A stretch of DNA of 56,517 bases from Haplomitrium mnioides (taxonomy: Eukaryota > Marchantiophyta > Haplomitriopsida > Calobryales), in assembly GCA_049999725.1 (NCBI GenBank), contig JBNGIS010009566.1, positions 1 through 56,517 on the forward strand. Direction: 5' to 3'. The translations under genes and the position numbers were made by a program. This document shows positions 31,641 to 42,700 of this stretch, in pieces (within the stretch, counting starts at the first letter, position 1; every line of letters begins with the position of its first letter). Below the pieces are notes generated by a model. That model was given only the letters and a program-made list of their open reading frames with translations, was not told the origin of the DNA and did no database searches.

Positions 31641-32280
31641 TAAAAAGCCACACTTTGTAACAAGTAACTGCTGGACATTTCAACCCCTTTTTAGGAACTC
31701 ATACATGTAGCAAGTACCTACAAAGTCAGCCTTTGAACATCCATGAGTCATAATGGCTTTGGAGCATGATATTTCTGAAATACTGCACTTAGTGTAACAT
31801 AACATGACATGAATAAGCTACTACTGAAAAAGACAAATTGAGCAAAAGAGAAACAATGATATTCAAAGACATATACTAATTTGTATATCTTCATCTACCT
31901 CCAACTTCATAATAAGCAACATGAAAACCTTGATGAATACTCAAAAAGCAACCCAACCATTCATTGACCAATACTCAAGGGAATTAACCTTACTCCAAGA
32001 AATGTAACCATTGATGAAGACTCAAGGCAATGAACCCCTCACAAAAACTCAAGGTGATCAACCCTTGATCAACACAATGTAACCAATGACAAAGACTAAA
32101 AGCAATAAACCCTTAACAAGTACTCAAGGCAATTGACCCACACTCAAGGCAATGTAGCCATTGATGAAGACTTAAGACATTGAACCCTTGACAACTACTC
32201 AAGGGAATTAACCCTCTACTCAAGGCAATGTAGCAATCGATAAAGACTTAAGACAATGAACAATTGACAAGTACTAAAGG
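31641..32280 (+). repeat. short-period degenerate repeat, 76-bp higher unit
   Basis: From about 31950 the words ACTCAAGGCAAT, GAACCCTTGACAA and GATGAAGACT alternate. ACTCAAGGCAATGTAGC recurs at 32142 and 32218, 76 bp apart. The sub-unit is about 25-30 bp. No coding potential. 31641-31950 is AT-rich with no definable feature. Confidence 0.6.
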
Positions 32281-33622
32281 CAACTATAGCAAAAGGGTGA
32301 ATCTCAAAACTCTTAAATCACCTTAACTTATAGATTCTTTTACTCAAGAAAACATGGAAAATGACACTTTCTGCGATATTATGTGTGCTTATCAAACACA
32401 CCCTCCGAATTTGATCTTAGAACATTGTTTGAACCTCCATAAATCTTTTAGAATCTCAAAATAATCAAACCAACACGACTTTTAGTTGAAATGATGCTTA
32501 TCCATTGATGCTCTGACTTAATCAGAAGATATTTGTAGATTGACCAGCTTTCAACTATAGTAACCTCAAAAAATAAACTACCTACAAAACTTGTGATCGT
32601 ACGCTTTCTACATAGAAGTTGGAACGAACTTCCGACATTAGCCTCCTTTGTACTAACTTTTGTACAATGTACTTCCTCTTTTGACTTACCTAGATGACGA
32701 AACTAAACTTTGACTTTCTGCCGCCTAATGTCGTCTTCATTGAGTATAGCTTGACCATCCTTTGATAATACAAATAGCAATTTCCTCGATAACCAAATTG
32801 CTTACAAACTCAACTTGTCTACTCAATTGCACAACTCCACAAATAGCCTCCAACAATACTTCATAAAATTTACCAATGATGTAACCCACTTAGCACGATC
32901 AATAGCCGATTATTCACACTTTAGCTATGAAGTACAAACATCTTTGACTTTTCTCTTACGAATTGGAAACTCTTGCACGTTTCTCATGGACCAACAATCT
33001 TCTCATACAAGCACCTCAACTGATTCCAAATGTGGAACATTAAGCTTTCCGATTTTACAGCTCATGAATATGAACTTGAAACCGACCTTTTTTTCATAAA
33101 CAACTTTGGCAAAGTTGTTTAACCTCGTGTGACTACCAAGGATGTCACTTCACCTTGCCTCACTAAAGCTTGAACTACAAGTCTTTGGATACTTCTCACG
33201 AATAGTTATACTTTGATTTCTCCTTATCTCGGGAACACAATTCTCTTCTTTATCAAATATTTTCAATTCAACACACATCTAGCACATTAATTTGCTCAAA
33301 GATTGGCGCTTTCGAACAATACTACTTTGGATATGTCTTCAACCTAAATCACAATCTTCCGAAATGAAAGCACCTTATAGGCCTTTGTATCATTGTTGCT
33401 CGAATCTCCTTACAAACTTACCATACACTTGCATGCACAGATCCATCACGTAGGTCATAGATTTTCCAAATGCAAATCTTGTCATGATAAGATTTCTTCG
33501 TGGGTTGTTTCCTAACACTCTAACTATGCCCATCTATTATTCTCCTCTTTCTAAATTTTCTTCTTACACTTAGACACTTTAGAACAAATCTCACTTCAAA
33601 CATAAACAAAAGGAATGTAGTC

Positions 33623-34055
33623 TGTAATAGTACAAGTATAAGGTTGTGCTATTTATAAGAAAATAGAGAGGAGTGAAGGAAGTGGTAGTGAGTCACTTTT
33701 AGGGTAAGATTAGATTACTTGCCTTTGAAGTCACTTTTGGTGAAGAGTCACTTTTAGGTTACTTGCATTTGAAGTCACTTTTGGTAGAGAGTCACCTTTA
33801 TGGCTGAAATGAGAAGTGACTTGTAAGTGAAGTAGGAGGGATGACACCCTCTTCTCTTGTATAAATAGAAGGGCTTCTTAGCCCCACTCCTCATTCTGGA
33901 GTTCCTCTCGAATCACTTGGGTTCTTTGGTTGCTTGGTTTTTGCTTTCACTCCTAGTTTTAGCTTAGACCTTGAGTTGTTTTTGGTTGAAGAACTCTATT
34001 AGAGTTCACCATGAGTTCTTACTCATTTGGATTGGGTCTATGAGATTCGTTTACA
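33623..34055 (+). repeat. 5' LTR of the 33.6-38.6 kb chromovirus
   Basis: TGTAATAGTACAAG...GATTCGTTTACA, 433 bp. The TATA box TATAAATA is at 33860-33867, followed by a GAAGGGCTTCTTAGCCCC stretch that can fold. U3 carries three spaced copies of GAAGTCACTTTTGGT or near variants. Confidence 0.95.
33860..33867 (+). promoter_or_regulatory. LTR TATA box
   Basis: TATAAATA, conserved in position in all three family-1 LTR sets of this window (also 22299-22306, 38383-38390 and, on minus, about 14059-14066). It is the likely core promoter of the element. Confidence 0.75.
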
Positions 34056-34056
34056 T

Positions 34057-34068
34057 TGGTATCAGAGC
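34057..34068 (+). promoter_or_regulatory. primer-binding site, initiator-Met tRNA type
   Basis: TGGTATCAGAGC one base after the 5' LTR, the standard complement of the 3' end of plant initiator methionine tRNA that primes minus-strand synthesis. Confidence 0.92.
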
Positions 34069-34086
34069 TACGGTTCGTTTTTTGTA

Positions 34087-34750
34087 TGAGTTACATAGAG
34101 AATCAAGAGAAGGTGATTCAAGCAATGGAACAACAACTTGAACATATTTCACGCCTTTTGGATATGGGAGTAAAAGAAGGAGCAATGTTTCGAGAAGAAG
34201 AGAGTTATGAGTGATTTCCAACGCCAAAAGCATATGATGGAAAAGTGACTTGTGGCGCTTATGAGAACTTTATTTTTTATTATCAACAATATTTTGAAGC
34301 TACAAACATTAGAGAGGATAGTCGGCAAATTTTATTTGCGGCAAGCCAATTAGAAGAGTTGCAATGACTTGGTGGAGATATCAATTAGAACAAGCACAAC
34401 GTGGATTTGTTGCTCCTATTGTTTCTTAGCATGAGTTCAAAGAAGAAGTGATTTCAAGATTTAGAGTTGTAAATGCTTCAAAAGAAGCAAGAGATCAATT
34501 GGCCAAATTAAAGAAACTTGGTACAGTGAGAAGTTATGTGACATATTTTCAGGATAAAATTATGCAAATTCCTTATATAAGAGAAGAAGAAGCATTAGAC
34601 CGCTTTGTTCGGAGATTGAAGCCTCGCACGAGAATAGAAGTTACTATGAAAGAGCCTACTCAATTAGAAGAAGCAATGCATATGGCGGAGCGGCATGACT
34701 CATTAGTCATGGCTATAGAAGTTAGACTTTGTCATCAACCATTCGAATAA
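34087..34750 (+). pseudogene. gag of the full-length chromovirus, zinc knuckle deleted
   Basis: Starts at ATG 34087 (MSYIENQEKVIQAMEQQLEH); stops and at least one frameshift follow before the capsid block. The latter runs from a TAG at 34427-34429 (probably a former Trp) through HEFKEEVISRFRVVNASKEA, AKLKKLGTVRSYVTYFQDKI and MHMAERHDSLVMAIEVRL to TAA at 34748. The next in-frame text is already protease. The minus-strand relative has a linker and a zinc knuckle between these points, so an internal deletion of roughly 250 bp is inferred. Confidence 0.85.
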
Positions 34751-34810
34751 CGTTCTCAAAACCTTGCAAGCTCTAATGGAATTAAAATTTCGACAAGAAT
34801 TCGAGTTACC

Positions 34811-35227
34811 TTGTTTCATCTTGATGGTATGATTGAGGAGCACTCTTGTAGAATGTTGGTCGATAGTGGGAGTTCTGAAAATCTTATGTCACTACGTTTT
34901 GCTAAGATAATCAAAGCAAAATATAGGCCTATCAAGGGGAGTGTTGTGACTATGGCTGATGGCCAAAAGCATGACGTGTTTTGCTCTCAAAAGCCATTCC
35001 TTCTAAGGATTGGAAAAGAGTATACGGAATCTATGCAATTTGTTATTGCACCTATACAATATAACATCATTTTAGAATTGCCTTGGCTTGAAGAAAGGTC
35101 CGCTCAATTTGATAGGAGAAAACGACAAATTCAAGTTACCTTACAAGGTAAGAAATTTCTTTTGGGGTCTTCAACACCATTGGTCAAGAAGCCTAAATCA
35201 ATTCAGCACGTTAATTCAATGGTGTAA
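34811..35227 (+). pseudogene. protease region of the full-length chromovirus
   Basis: Retropepsin-like domain in the gag frame: FHLDGMIEEHSCRMLVDSGS (active-site D-S-G kept), GSVVTMADGQKHDVF, then PIQYNIILELPWLEERSAQF. It would process gag-pol. TAA at 35225-35227 separates it from RT, but the frame continues, with a second stop (TGA) at about 35379. Confidence 0.85.
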
Positions 35228-35383
35228 GAGTTGCTTGTCTTTGCTGTTTGGGTTAAACCTATGATGGACTTGAGTAAGGAGAGGGACAAAGGTGCGCATG
35301 TTGTAATAATAGATGATATTTTGAACGAGTTTGCGGATGTATGTCCAGAGGATTTGCAAAAGGGGTTATTACATGATTGAGGA

Positions 35384-36613
35384 ATGTCTTTTCCGATTGA
35401 GTTGATACCGGAAAGCACTCCTTATAACCGACCTATATATTGGCTATCACCACAAGAATTAGAGAAGCTTCGAAAGACATTGACGGATCTTCTTGAGAAG
35501 GATTTCATTCAACACAATACTTCTCCTTGGGGAGCTCTAGTATTCTTTGTACCAAAGAAAGATGGTGGATTTCGTCTTTGTATAGATTATCAAGGATTAA
35601 ACAATCAAACAGTGAAGAATGCTTATCCTCTACCTCGTATTGATGATTTGTTGGATCAATTAAGTGGTGCACAATTCTTTTCTAAGTTGGATCTTCAAAG
35701 TGGCTATTGGCAAATTCCAATCAAGCCAAATGATGTACCAAAGACAGCTTTTTGCACAAGGTATGAGCATTTTGAATGGAAAGTTCTTACATTTGGTCTT
35801 ACCAATGCTCCGAGGATATTTATGGATCAAATGCATCAAGTTTTTTATGGGTTATTGGATAAGTCAGTGTTGGTATTTTTGGACGATATCCTTATCTTTA
35901 GTAAAAGTAAAATTGAGCATCGTGCTCATCTCATAGAGGTGCTACAACGACTACTCAGTTGGAAGTTTTATTGCAAGAAGTCTAAGTGTGAGTTTTTGAA
36001 GCAAGAGGTGACTTAACTAAGGCATAAAGTGTCTCCAGATGGCATCAAGATGGAGGAAGAGAAAATCAAGTCTATTGTAGAGTGGCCAATACCAAATGAT
36101 GCAAAGGATGTTCGAGCTTTTAATGGATTAGCAAGCTTTTATCAAAGATTCATTCATTACTATGCTCATATTGCTGCACTGCTTATGGATTTACTAGGGA
36201 AGGATGCAAAGTTCAAATGGACGACTAAGAAGCAAGTGGCATTTCAACAACTCAAGGATGCGGTGACATCTCGTCCAATTCTACAACCATATGATCCAAA
36301 GAGGCGTTGCATAGTTGATTTTGATGCCTCTAATTTTGTTATTGGAGCGGCTTTACAACAAGAGTTTGAAGATGGACTTCATCCAATTGCATTCATGTCA
36401 CGCCGATTGAATGCGGCGGAGAGAAATTATTCTACAAGAGATCGAGAGCAATTAGCAATGGTTTATGCTACCAAAGTGTGTAGACACTATCTTTTGGGCA
36501 AACCTGTACTTATATGTACAGACCACAAGCCATTGCTTCAAGCAATCCACTTGGAAAATATGATAAGTCGTCATCATCGGTGGGAAGATCAACTACAACG
36601 GATTATTGAATAA
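35384..36613 (+). pseudogene. reverse transcriptase and RNase H of the full-length chromovirus
   Basis: RT: LEKDFIQHNTSPWGALVFFV, PKKDGGFRLCIDYQGLNNQT, PLPRIDDLLDQLSGAQFFSK, then the catalytic box VFLDDILIFSKS at about 35871-35906 (FLDD where YVDD or YLDD is usual). TAA at 36014-36016 interrupts, and the same frame resumes at 36017 with the connection domain (GLASFYQRFIHYYAHIAALL). RNase H carries DFDASNFVIGAAL, ERNYSTRDREQLA and ICTDHKPLLQA, so its catalytic acids are present. Ends at TAA 36611-36613, after which the reading frame shifts. Confidence 0.93.
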
Positions 36614-36631
36614 ATACACTATAGATAGCAA

Positions 36632-38132
36632 ATGCTAGTATATTGCATCTTGATGAAGCAACCAGTGATGGCTTTCAACAAAAGTTACAAGAAGACGCAT
36701 TCTTTACTCTTGTTAGAGCACGTTTGGCGGTCCAAGATAGTGCGTATCATATCTTTTCCATTCGGGATGGTATTCTCTATCAAGGCCATCAAATATATGT
36801 TCCTCAAGATGATGCGCTTCAAACGGCACGTTTACAAGAAGCATATGATATTCCGATTTCTGAGCATCTTAGAGTAGACAAGACTATGGAGTTGCTTCAA
36901 CGGACTTGGTGGTGGCCAAACCTAGCTTGAGATGTTCGTGGCTTTGTTCGTTCTTGTGAAAGTTGTCAACGAAACAAGGCTTCAAATCAAAAACCAGCTA
37001 GTCTTCTGCAACCATTATCGATTCCTACTCCTCGGTGGGAACATGTAAGTTTGGATCTTATCACTTCGCTTCCAACCACGACTCGTGGGTTTACGGCCAT
37101 TGTGGTGTTTGTGGATAAGCTAAGCAAACAAATTCATCTAGCATCGGCAGTGGATACAGTGGATGCTCCACAATTGGCAAAGATTTATTTTGATACAGTC
37201 TTTCGATATCATGGAATGCCAAAGGTACTTATATCTGATAGAGATCCCAGTTCACTGGGAAGTTTTGGCGAGAGTTATTCACACTTTTGGGTACCAAACT
37301 ATCTATGTCTATGGCGTATCATCCTCAAACAGATGGGCAAACCGAATGGGCAAATCATACTATGGAGGATATGCTTTGAGCGTTTATCAATATTCATCAT
37401 ACGGATTGGGATAGTTTTTTACCAGTTGTGGAGTTTGCATACAACAACTCCAAACAAGCAAGTACTAGTTTTTCTCCTTTCTTTCTTAATTCAGGTGAAC
37501 ATCCTCTTGTTTCCGATGGTTTTCTTTCTCCTTTGTCTTCAAATATTCCAAGTCTTTCTACCTTTTTGTCTCGTTTATCTTACTCGTTGCAATATGCTAG
37601 AAACCATCTTGTTATTGCTCAAAATCGGCAAAAACAGTTTGCTGATAAACATCGTCGTGATTGCTCTTATGTTTTAGGTGATCAAGTTATGTTATCCACT
37701 CATAATCTTCCATTGTCTTTAGATACTCAAGTCTGTAAGTTACCTCCTGCTTGGATTGGTCCTTTCTCTATTTCTCAGGTTATTTCTCTTGTTGCTTATA
37801 AACTTGATCTTTGTCTTCATATGAAAATTCATCCTGTGTTCCATGTATCTAAACTTAAGCCTTTTGTTTCTAGTCCATCTTCTTTTCCAAATTGTGTTCA
37901 ACTTCCTCCTCCGGCCATTGTTGTTGATGATCATGAAGAATTTGAAGTAGACCGCATTTTGGCAAAAAGAGTTATCAAGCGAGGGCGGCATCCACAAGTT
38001 CAATACAAGGTTTTGTGGAAAGGCTATCCACTTCATAATGCTACTTGGGAACCTTCTTCAAATCTTGAGAATGCTCAAGAAGCTATTAAAATTTTTGAAA
38101 GTTGCGACAATGACGAGGACGTCATTGACTAG
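36632..38132 (+). pseudogene. integrase with chromodomain of the full-length chromovirus
   Basis: Integrase zinc finger: the first His is Tyr (YDIPISEH), CX2C intact in VRSCESCQRNK, with a TGA stop between at about 36928. The core starts at WEHVSLDLITSLPTTTRGFT (first Asp), ISDRDP (second Asp), then a frameshift at about 37245; the Glu region (YHPQTDGQTE) is readable in another frame near 37319. From 37428 the frame is open to the end: LNSGEHPLVSDGF, KIHPVFHVSKLKPF, and a chromodomain FEVDRILAKRVIKRGRHPQV, QYKVLWKGYPLHNATWEP to TAG 38130-38132. The chromodomain looks intact and complete. Confidence 0.92.
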
Positions 38133-38145
38133 ATGGCGGGGATTA
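38131..38145 (+). promoter_or_regulatory. polypurine tract
   Basis: AGATGGCGGGGATTA immediately before the 3' LTR; the purine-rich GGCGGGGA should prime plus-strand synthesis. It overlaps the end of the polyprotein frame. Confidence 0.75.
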
Positions 38146-38577
38146 TGTAATAGTACAAGCATAAGGTTGTGCTATTTATAAGAAAATAGAGAGGAGTGAA
38201 GGAAGTGGTAGTGAGTCACTTTTAAGGTAAGATTAGATTACTTGCTTTTGAAGTCACTTTTGGTGAAGAGTCACTTTTAGGTTACTTACATTTGAAGTCA
38301 CTTTTGGTAGAGAGTCAACTTTATGGCTGAAATGAGAAGTGACTTGTAAGTGAAGTAAGAGAGATGCCACTCTCTTCTCTTGTATAAATAGAAGGCTTCT
38401 TAGCCCCACTCCTCATTCTGAAGTTCCTCTCGAATCACTTGGGTTCTTTAGTTACTTGGTTTTTGCTTGCACTCTTGGTCTTAGCTTAGACCTTGAGTTG
38501 TTTTTGGTTGAAGAACTCTATTAGAGTTCACCATGAGTTCTTACTCATTTGGATTTGGTCTATGAGATTCTTGTACA
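38146..38577 (+). repeat. 3' LTR of the 33.6-38.6 kb chromovirus
   Basis: TGTAATAGTACAAGCATAAG...GATTCTTGTACA, 432 bp, partner of 33623-34055. Differences are mostly transitions. Confidence 0.95.
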
Positions 38578-38582
38578 TAGTC

Positions 38583-41360
38583 AAACTTTATTTGAGGGCA
38601 CTACTTCATAAATTAGAAAAAAGACAACCATAACACAACGGTAGATAGGGGTTATATCCCAAAATCAAGAAAGAATGTGGAAAGCAGCACGCCTTCTCCA
38701 CCATCCAATTTCATTAACTAGCCTATCAAGCATAACTCTAAACTGTCTCAATGCCTATGAACGTCGAGTCATCATTTTGGTCATTAGTTTGAGTATCATT
38801 AATACCAATTCTTGAGGTTGTTTGACTCACAAATCCATGAACTCTACCATCCATCTTTTCTCATTGGCCTCGCGATAGACAACTTGATTCTTTCTTTCTT
38901 GTTCTCCCTCTTGATTAACTATTGTAAGATCAAAGAGAAGCTCTTGAACCTCATCATTGATCAGATCCATCACTCACTACTTCTCTTTCTTTACCTTGCC
39001 TCACATCTTTGTTGAAGCTATCTTTTGACAAGTTGTCTCTAGGAACTCAAATGAAAAGCCACTCTTAGCTTGTTTACATACTTCCTTCTGCCATGTTGAT
39101 AATTTACACTCAAGCACTTTGTTTTGTTCTTCTTCAATGCACTACTCATCTCTTTCATTAGTTAGCAACTTGGAAACTTAGGCTGCTTGCTCATGAGTTG
39201 ACTTGAGCTCTGCTCTGACTTCTTTATGAATCACTTGTGCTTGCTACAATGCTCATTTAGAAGCCTTCAGCTTCCCTTCCATGATCATTATATGTTGCTT
39301 CAAACAAGTCTATAGTTCTCTTTCCTTATCAAATTTGGCTTATGCTTTATTGGCCGTTAACATTTGGTCTTGTAATTGGACCTCTAATTTTGTCTACAAT
39401 GTTTTAAAAGTTTCCATGCAAACTTACAATGCCACCAATTGTTACCCTTGCTCTACTTCCCTAGCAATTTGCTCTTCTTTCTTCTTTGTTTTGTCTTTGA
39501 GAATCTTATTGGCATTATACTGGGTTGCAGTCTCCTCTTGAAGTCAGTCCATACAAGTTTGCACATGTTGCTAAGTCATTTGGAAAGATCTTTGCCATAA
39601 CTTCACAAAAGTTCCTTGACTCCTCTCCTTATCATCATATATTTCCTCATCATCTCATTCTTCTCCTCATGTTTCATCACCTATTTCATGAATAGGATGA
39701 TGTTCTTATCTTGCCATTCTAGACAACTCTATGTAAAGAAATTGAGGAGACAATTCTTTGGAGGCAATATGAGAGAGATCGTATATCAATCAAATGGATT
39801 AACAAAAGAAAAATGACTAGAGATGCTCGCTCTCTCTACAATCTTCCTTCTTCTTCTCTCTCTCTCTACATACTCTCTATCATAACTAAATGTACCCTAC
39901 ATAAACTTAAATAAAACTAACCCTAAGAAGGGTTCAAATTGTATTTCACATACTTAGAGTCTACCTGTCATCTTGGAGGGTTACATATCCAGCTTGGTAT
40001 TTCAACACTCTACCATTACCACTTGCTCTTCAACAGCCGAGGCTTTTGTCCCAATTGCTTCTGCGACATGCATCTTCAATTTCATTGCTTAAACCATTGG
40101 TTGCTTTGTAATCTGCATAATTGATGCAACTGTCTCATTTATAGAAATTGGAGCAAGGGTTGGTGTTGAAATAGGAGTGGAAACTAGCACTTGAACTTAA
40201 GCTTGAATTTTTGAAGTTGGATGTGACTCCTCTGCCAATTCGGCCATATTCTGAAGTGGAGTTACCACTTAAGCAACTCGCTCTCCGACAATTGCTACAT
40301 TTTTCTCATCTTGTAGTCTCCGACCAACCAATAGTGTCGTTTGGATATCTGGTTTGTCACTACTAAGGGAAATCATCCAGTCCACTCTATCCGACTCTTC
40401 TACTCTTACACACTTTTGACCTCTTTTTCTGCGATATCCCAATGGTCTCTTTGTTGGTCTCTCATTTGGAAGCTCAATGTTGTCCATCCTCCATATTGTT
40501 GCCTCTAATATGTATATCATTTCCACATACATCATATCCATTTTTTGAGTTAAAGATTCTCTCTCTTTTTTATTACACTAATGTCCTCCCTCTAGAAAAT
40601 ACAATATGAGGCTTGTATACAAAACAATTCTCCCTAACCCATTGGCCTATTTTACACAACATTGGACTTTTTTTTGTAGATATTGGCTATAATTTGTATG
40701 GTATCCCCATGATATTGATTCACCATCTTGTTAAAAGCACTCCTTGTTTCATATTGAGCCTTTGGTTGGAGCATAATGCTATGAAACACCATGATGAACT
40801 CCATTAATAGAGGATTGTAGATATTGTCAAAACGCCATATGTTGTATGAGAAATATCTTTCAATGTAGGTCAATGAGCACATTACTACTAGATTGCTTTC
40901 TTTTGGTAGAGCATACAAGAGATACAATGTTCCTCTAGATATCACCACTTCATTGTCACAAATCTTGAAAAACAATCATGAGTTGTTGGTTGTTCCTTCC
41001 GCCAGATTGTACTTGGCTATGATTTCCCCAATATCATGGTTCCATCCCTTACACGCAAATGTTCACAACCTGTTTCTAAAGAATGTCCTCAAATGGCATG
41101 AGATCTTCATAGTCTTTATTGTTCTTCAAATATACCGATGAGGATTGCTCATGTCATTCTCGTGATTGATCCTCCTCTTCTTTTTCTACTTTCTTGGAGG
41201 TGTAGGAATATAGAATAAAGCAAGGGGCTATGTTTCTTCTCAAAAATTCAATGAGGCGTTGACTTCCACGCACAATATTAATTGAGCAATGTCTACTATT
41301 CTTCCTCTTTCATGCTTTTCATCTCTCACTCCTCTACCTCCTCTAAATCTTGAGGACATA
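38583..41360 (-). pseudogene. long coiled-coil ORF, degenerate copy 2
   Basis: Homologue of the ORF at 50322-52534, read right to left. The N-terminal start MSSRFRGGRGVRDEKHERGR is at about 41358. The conserved domain follows (ICDNEVVISRGTLYLLYALP; NPLLMEFIMVFHSIMLQPKA, matching DPLLQEFVQVFGTILFQPKP in copy 1). A charged linker (40270-40541) leads into the coiled coil near 38830-39600 (CKLSTWQKEVCKQAKSGFSF, matching RKLAEWQKDTLEREKREFSE; VMDLINDEVQELLFDLTIVN). Many stops and shifts occur, and a roughly 238-bp LTR-like piece sits inside (39770-40007). Function unknown. Confidence 0.7.
39770..40007 (-). repeat. possible short solo LTR inside the coiled-coil ORF
   Basis: On minus it begins TGTTGAAATACCAAGCTGG and ends GATCTCTCTCA, with no coding resemblance to copy 1, whose linker is shorter here. 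It contains a (GA)n-rich tract and ACCCTTCTTAGGGTTAG. No convincing target duplication (CAATA versus CTCTA). Confidence 0.35.
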
Positions 41361-41919
41361 TTAGCTTTGACACTCTTGCTTAAGAATAAGTCCAAATTAG
41401 CTCAATCTTTATTTTTTTATGTATGCTTCCTTTTGCATTAATCATTGTAACAAATTCTCACACATGGTCTAATCGTTTTTGGGTCATGATTATAGCTCAA
41501 TGCTCTCCTTAATGGTTCTATAATTTTGAGTTTTCTGCCATTTCTAATGGAAAGTTTTTGAAAGTGAAAAACTGAAGTTAAGGTTTTTGATTATTGGTAA
41601 AGATAAAGTTGAGAATTACAATATTAGATAAGAAAAAAACTTGTAATAAATTCTTTATCGGTTTTGAACCGGTGTATAACATCCATCTTTTAAGAGCTAA
41701 TTTTAAAAAATGTTTTTTTAATTCTGATATATCTTTGTTTTCACTAAATTGTTTCTTAGTTTTCTGACTTTGATGAATATTATTGCTAAGACTCTTTTAA
41801 GAATCTCAAAAAAATTCAAAGAAAGAGGGTTGAGAAGGCCAAATCCTATATTCTTCTTGTATTTTCTCCCTTGCAAACTCTCCCTCTCTATTGTGTAGTG
41901 TCTTTGCAAGCACTTTCCA

Positions 41920-42700
41920 ACTCATAATATTTCTTCAACTGATGTCTATTAGTTCTCGAAGGCACAGGTTTTCCTCCCAATGCTGTAAGTTCTACAAACC
42001 ATTTGGAAACACTTTTACCACTTGGTATAACCCTCCCATATTATATGCAATTTTCTCAAGAATTACTAATATCCTAAATCATACATTAGCGCTCAAGTCT
42101 CCCTCTTCTTTTGGAGTACATCATAACAACTACTCATGTTTTAATTTTGTTTCCTTTGAATTTCTTCATTCTTTTCCAAACTCATGTTTCATTCCTCCTC
42201 CAATTGCATCATCTCTTGCTTAGGATCCCATACATTCTCCTTAATTATACATTCTTCAATCTAGGTCGAGAGAGTCAGAATTGGCAACTCTATTGGGACA
42301 ATTGTGTGCATTCCTTAAACCAAATATTAAGACGTCCTCTATATAGAAATTTTCTTAAGTTGTTTGATATGCTCACAACATAGTTAATACCATTTTATCC
42401 CATGAAATTTTGATGCATTCTTATTCAGAATTTTGCAAAGAATTCTATTTACTTTCTTAATATGTGCATTCACTAGCAAATTGTAAGGTGACGTCTTGCA
42501 ATGTTTAATCAAACATTTTGTCTCTGGAGTTGCAATTGTAGAACTCAAGAAATGAGTTCCTCTATTGCTCACCAACTTCAGCAAAAAAATGAATCATGAA
42601 ATGTTTTATATGATGTTGTCAAATAAAACTAAAATAGGAGGACTCGCTTTCCAAGCCAATTTCAACTTAGAAACAACAAGAAAGAGGGTTGAAAATGCAA
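41920..42700 (-). pseudogene. integrase fragment of a Tat-like Ty3/gypsy element
   Basis: The best part is the ORF 42384-42584: LKLVSNRGTHFLSSTIATPE (N replaces the catalytic D of SDRGTHF), then SPYNLLVNAHIKKVNRILCK. Downstream, over several frames: GMHTIVPIELPILS, QEMMQLEEE..MSLEKNEEI and SLRKLHIIWEGYTKW, as expected for integrase C-terminal parts of the Tat-like type. No RT or LTR of the same element is attached. Confidence 0.72.

Larger units (their letters stand above)
33623..38577 (+). mobile_element. chromovirus (Ty3/gypsy) family 1, full-length, 4955 bp, inactive
   Basis: Complete layout: 5' LTR 33623-34055, primer site 34057-34068, gag-protease-RT-RNase H-integrase-chromodomain, polypurine tract 38131-38145, 3' LTR 38146-38577. 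A perfect TAGTC target duplication lies at 33618-33622 and 38578-38582. By eye the LTRs differ at about 20 of 432 positions (about 95% identical), so the insertion is not recent. Gag through RNase H share one frame (34427-36613) apart from stop codons, consistent with a single gag-pol ORF. At least six stops, several frameshifts and a gag deletion make it non-autonomous. It lies in the 3' part of the coiled-coil element copy 2. Confidence 0.96.
32281..41681 (-). mobile_element. coiled-coil-ORF element, copy 2 (old), split by a nested chromovirus
   Basis: Minus-strand relative of the insertion at 49931-54016. Its long ORF is in 38750-41360, and its 3' non-coding part continues across the nested chromovirus (33618-38582) down to about 32281. 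There the minus strand carries TTGAGTAAAAGAA and GAGATTCACCC.TTTGCTATAG, matching the 3' end of copy 1. The right edge is placed at 41681 because TGTTATACACCGG begins there on minus; this is uncertain, and no target duplication was found. CpG sites that are frequent in copy 1 are mostly lost here, as expected of an older copy. Confidence 0.5.

Noticed and set aside
32815-33099. 94-codon plus-strand ORF
   Set aside because: It lies in the likely non-coding 3' part of the old coiled-coil element and has no recognisable domain.
34057-34068. TGGTATCAGAGC as part of a tRNA gene
   Set aside because: It is the 12-base primer-binding site right after an LTR; no tRNA body follows.
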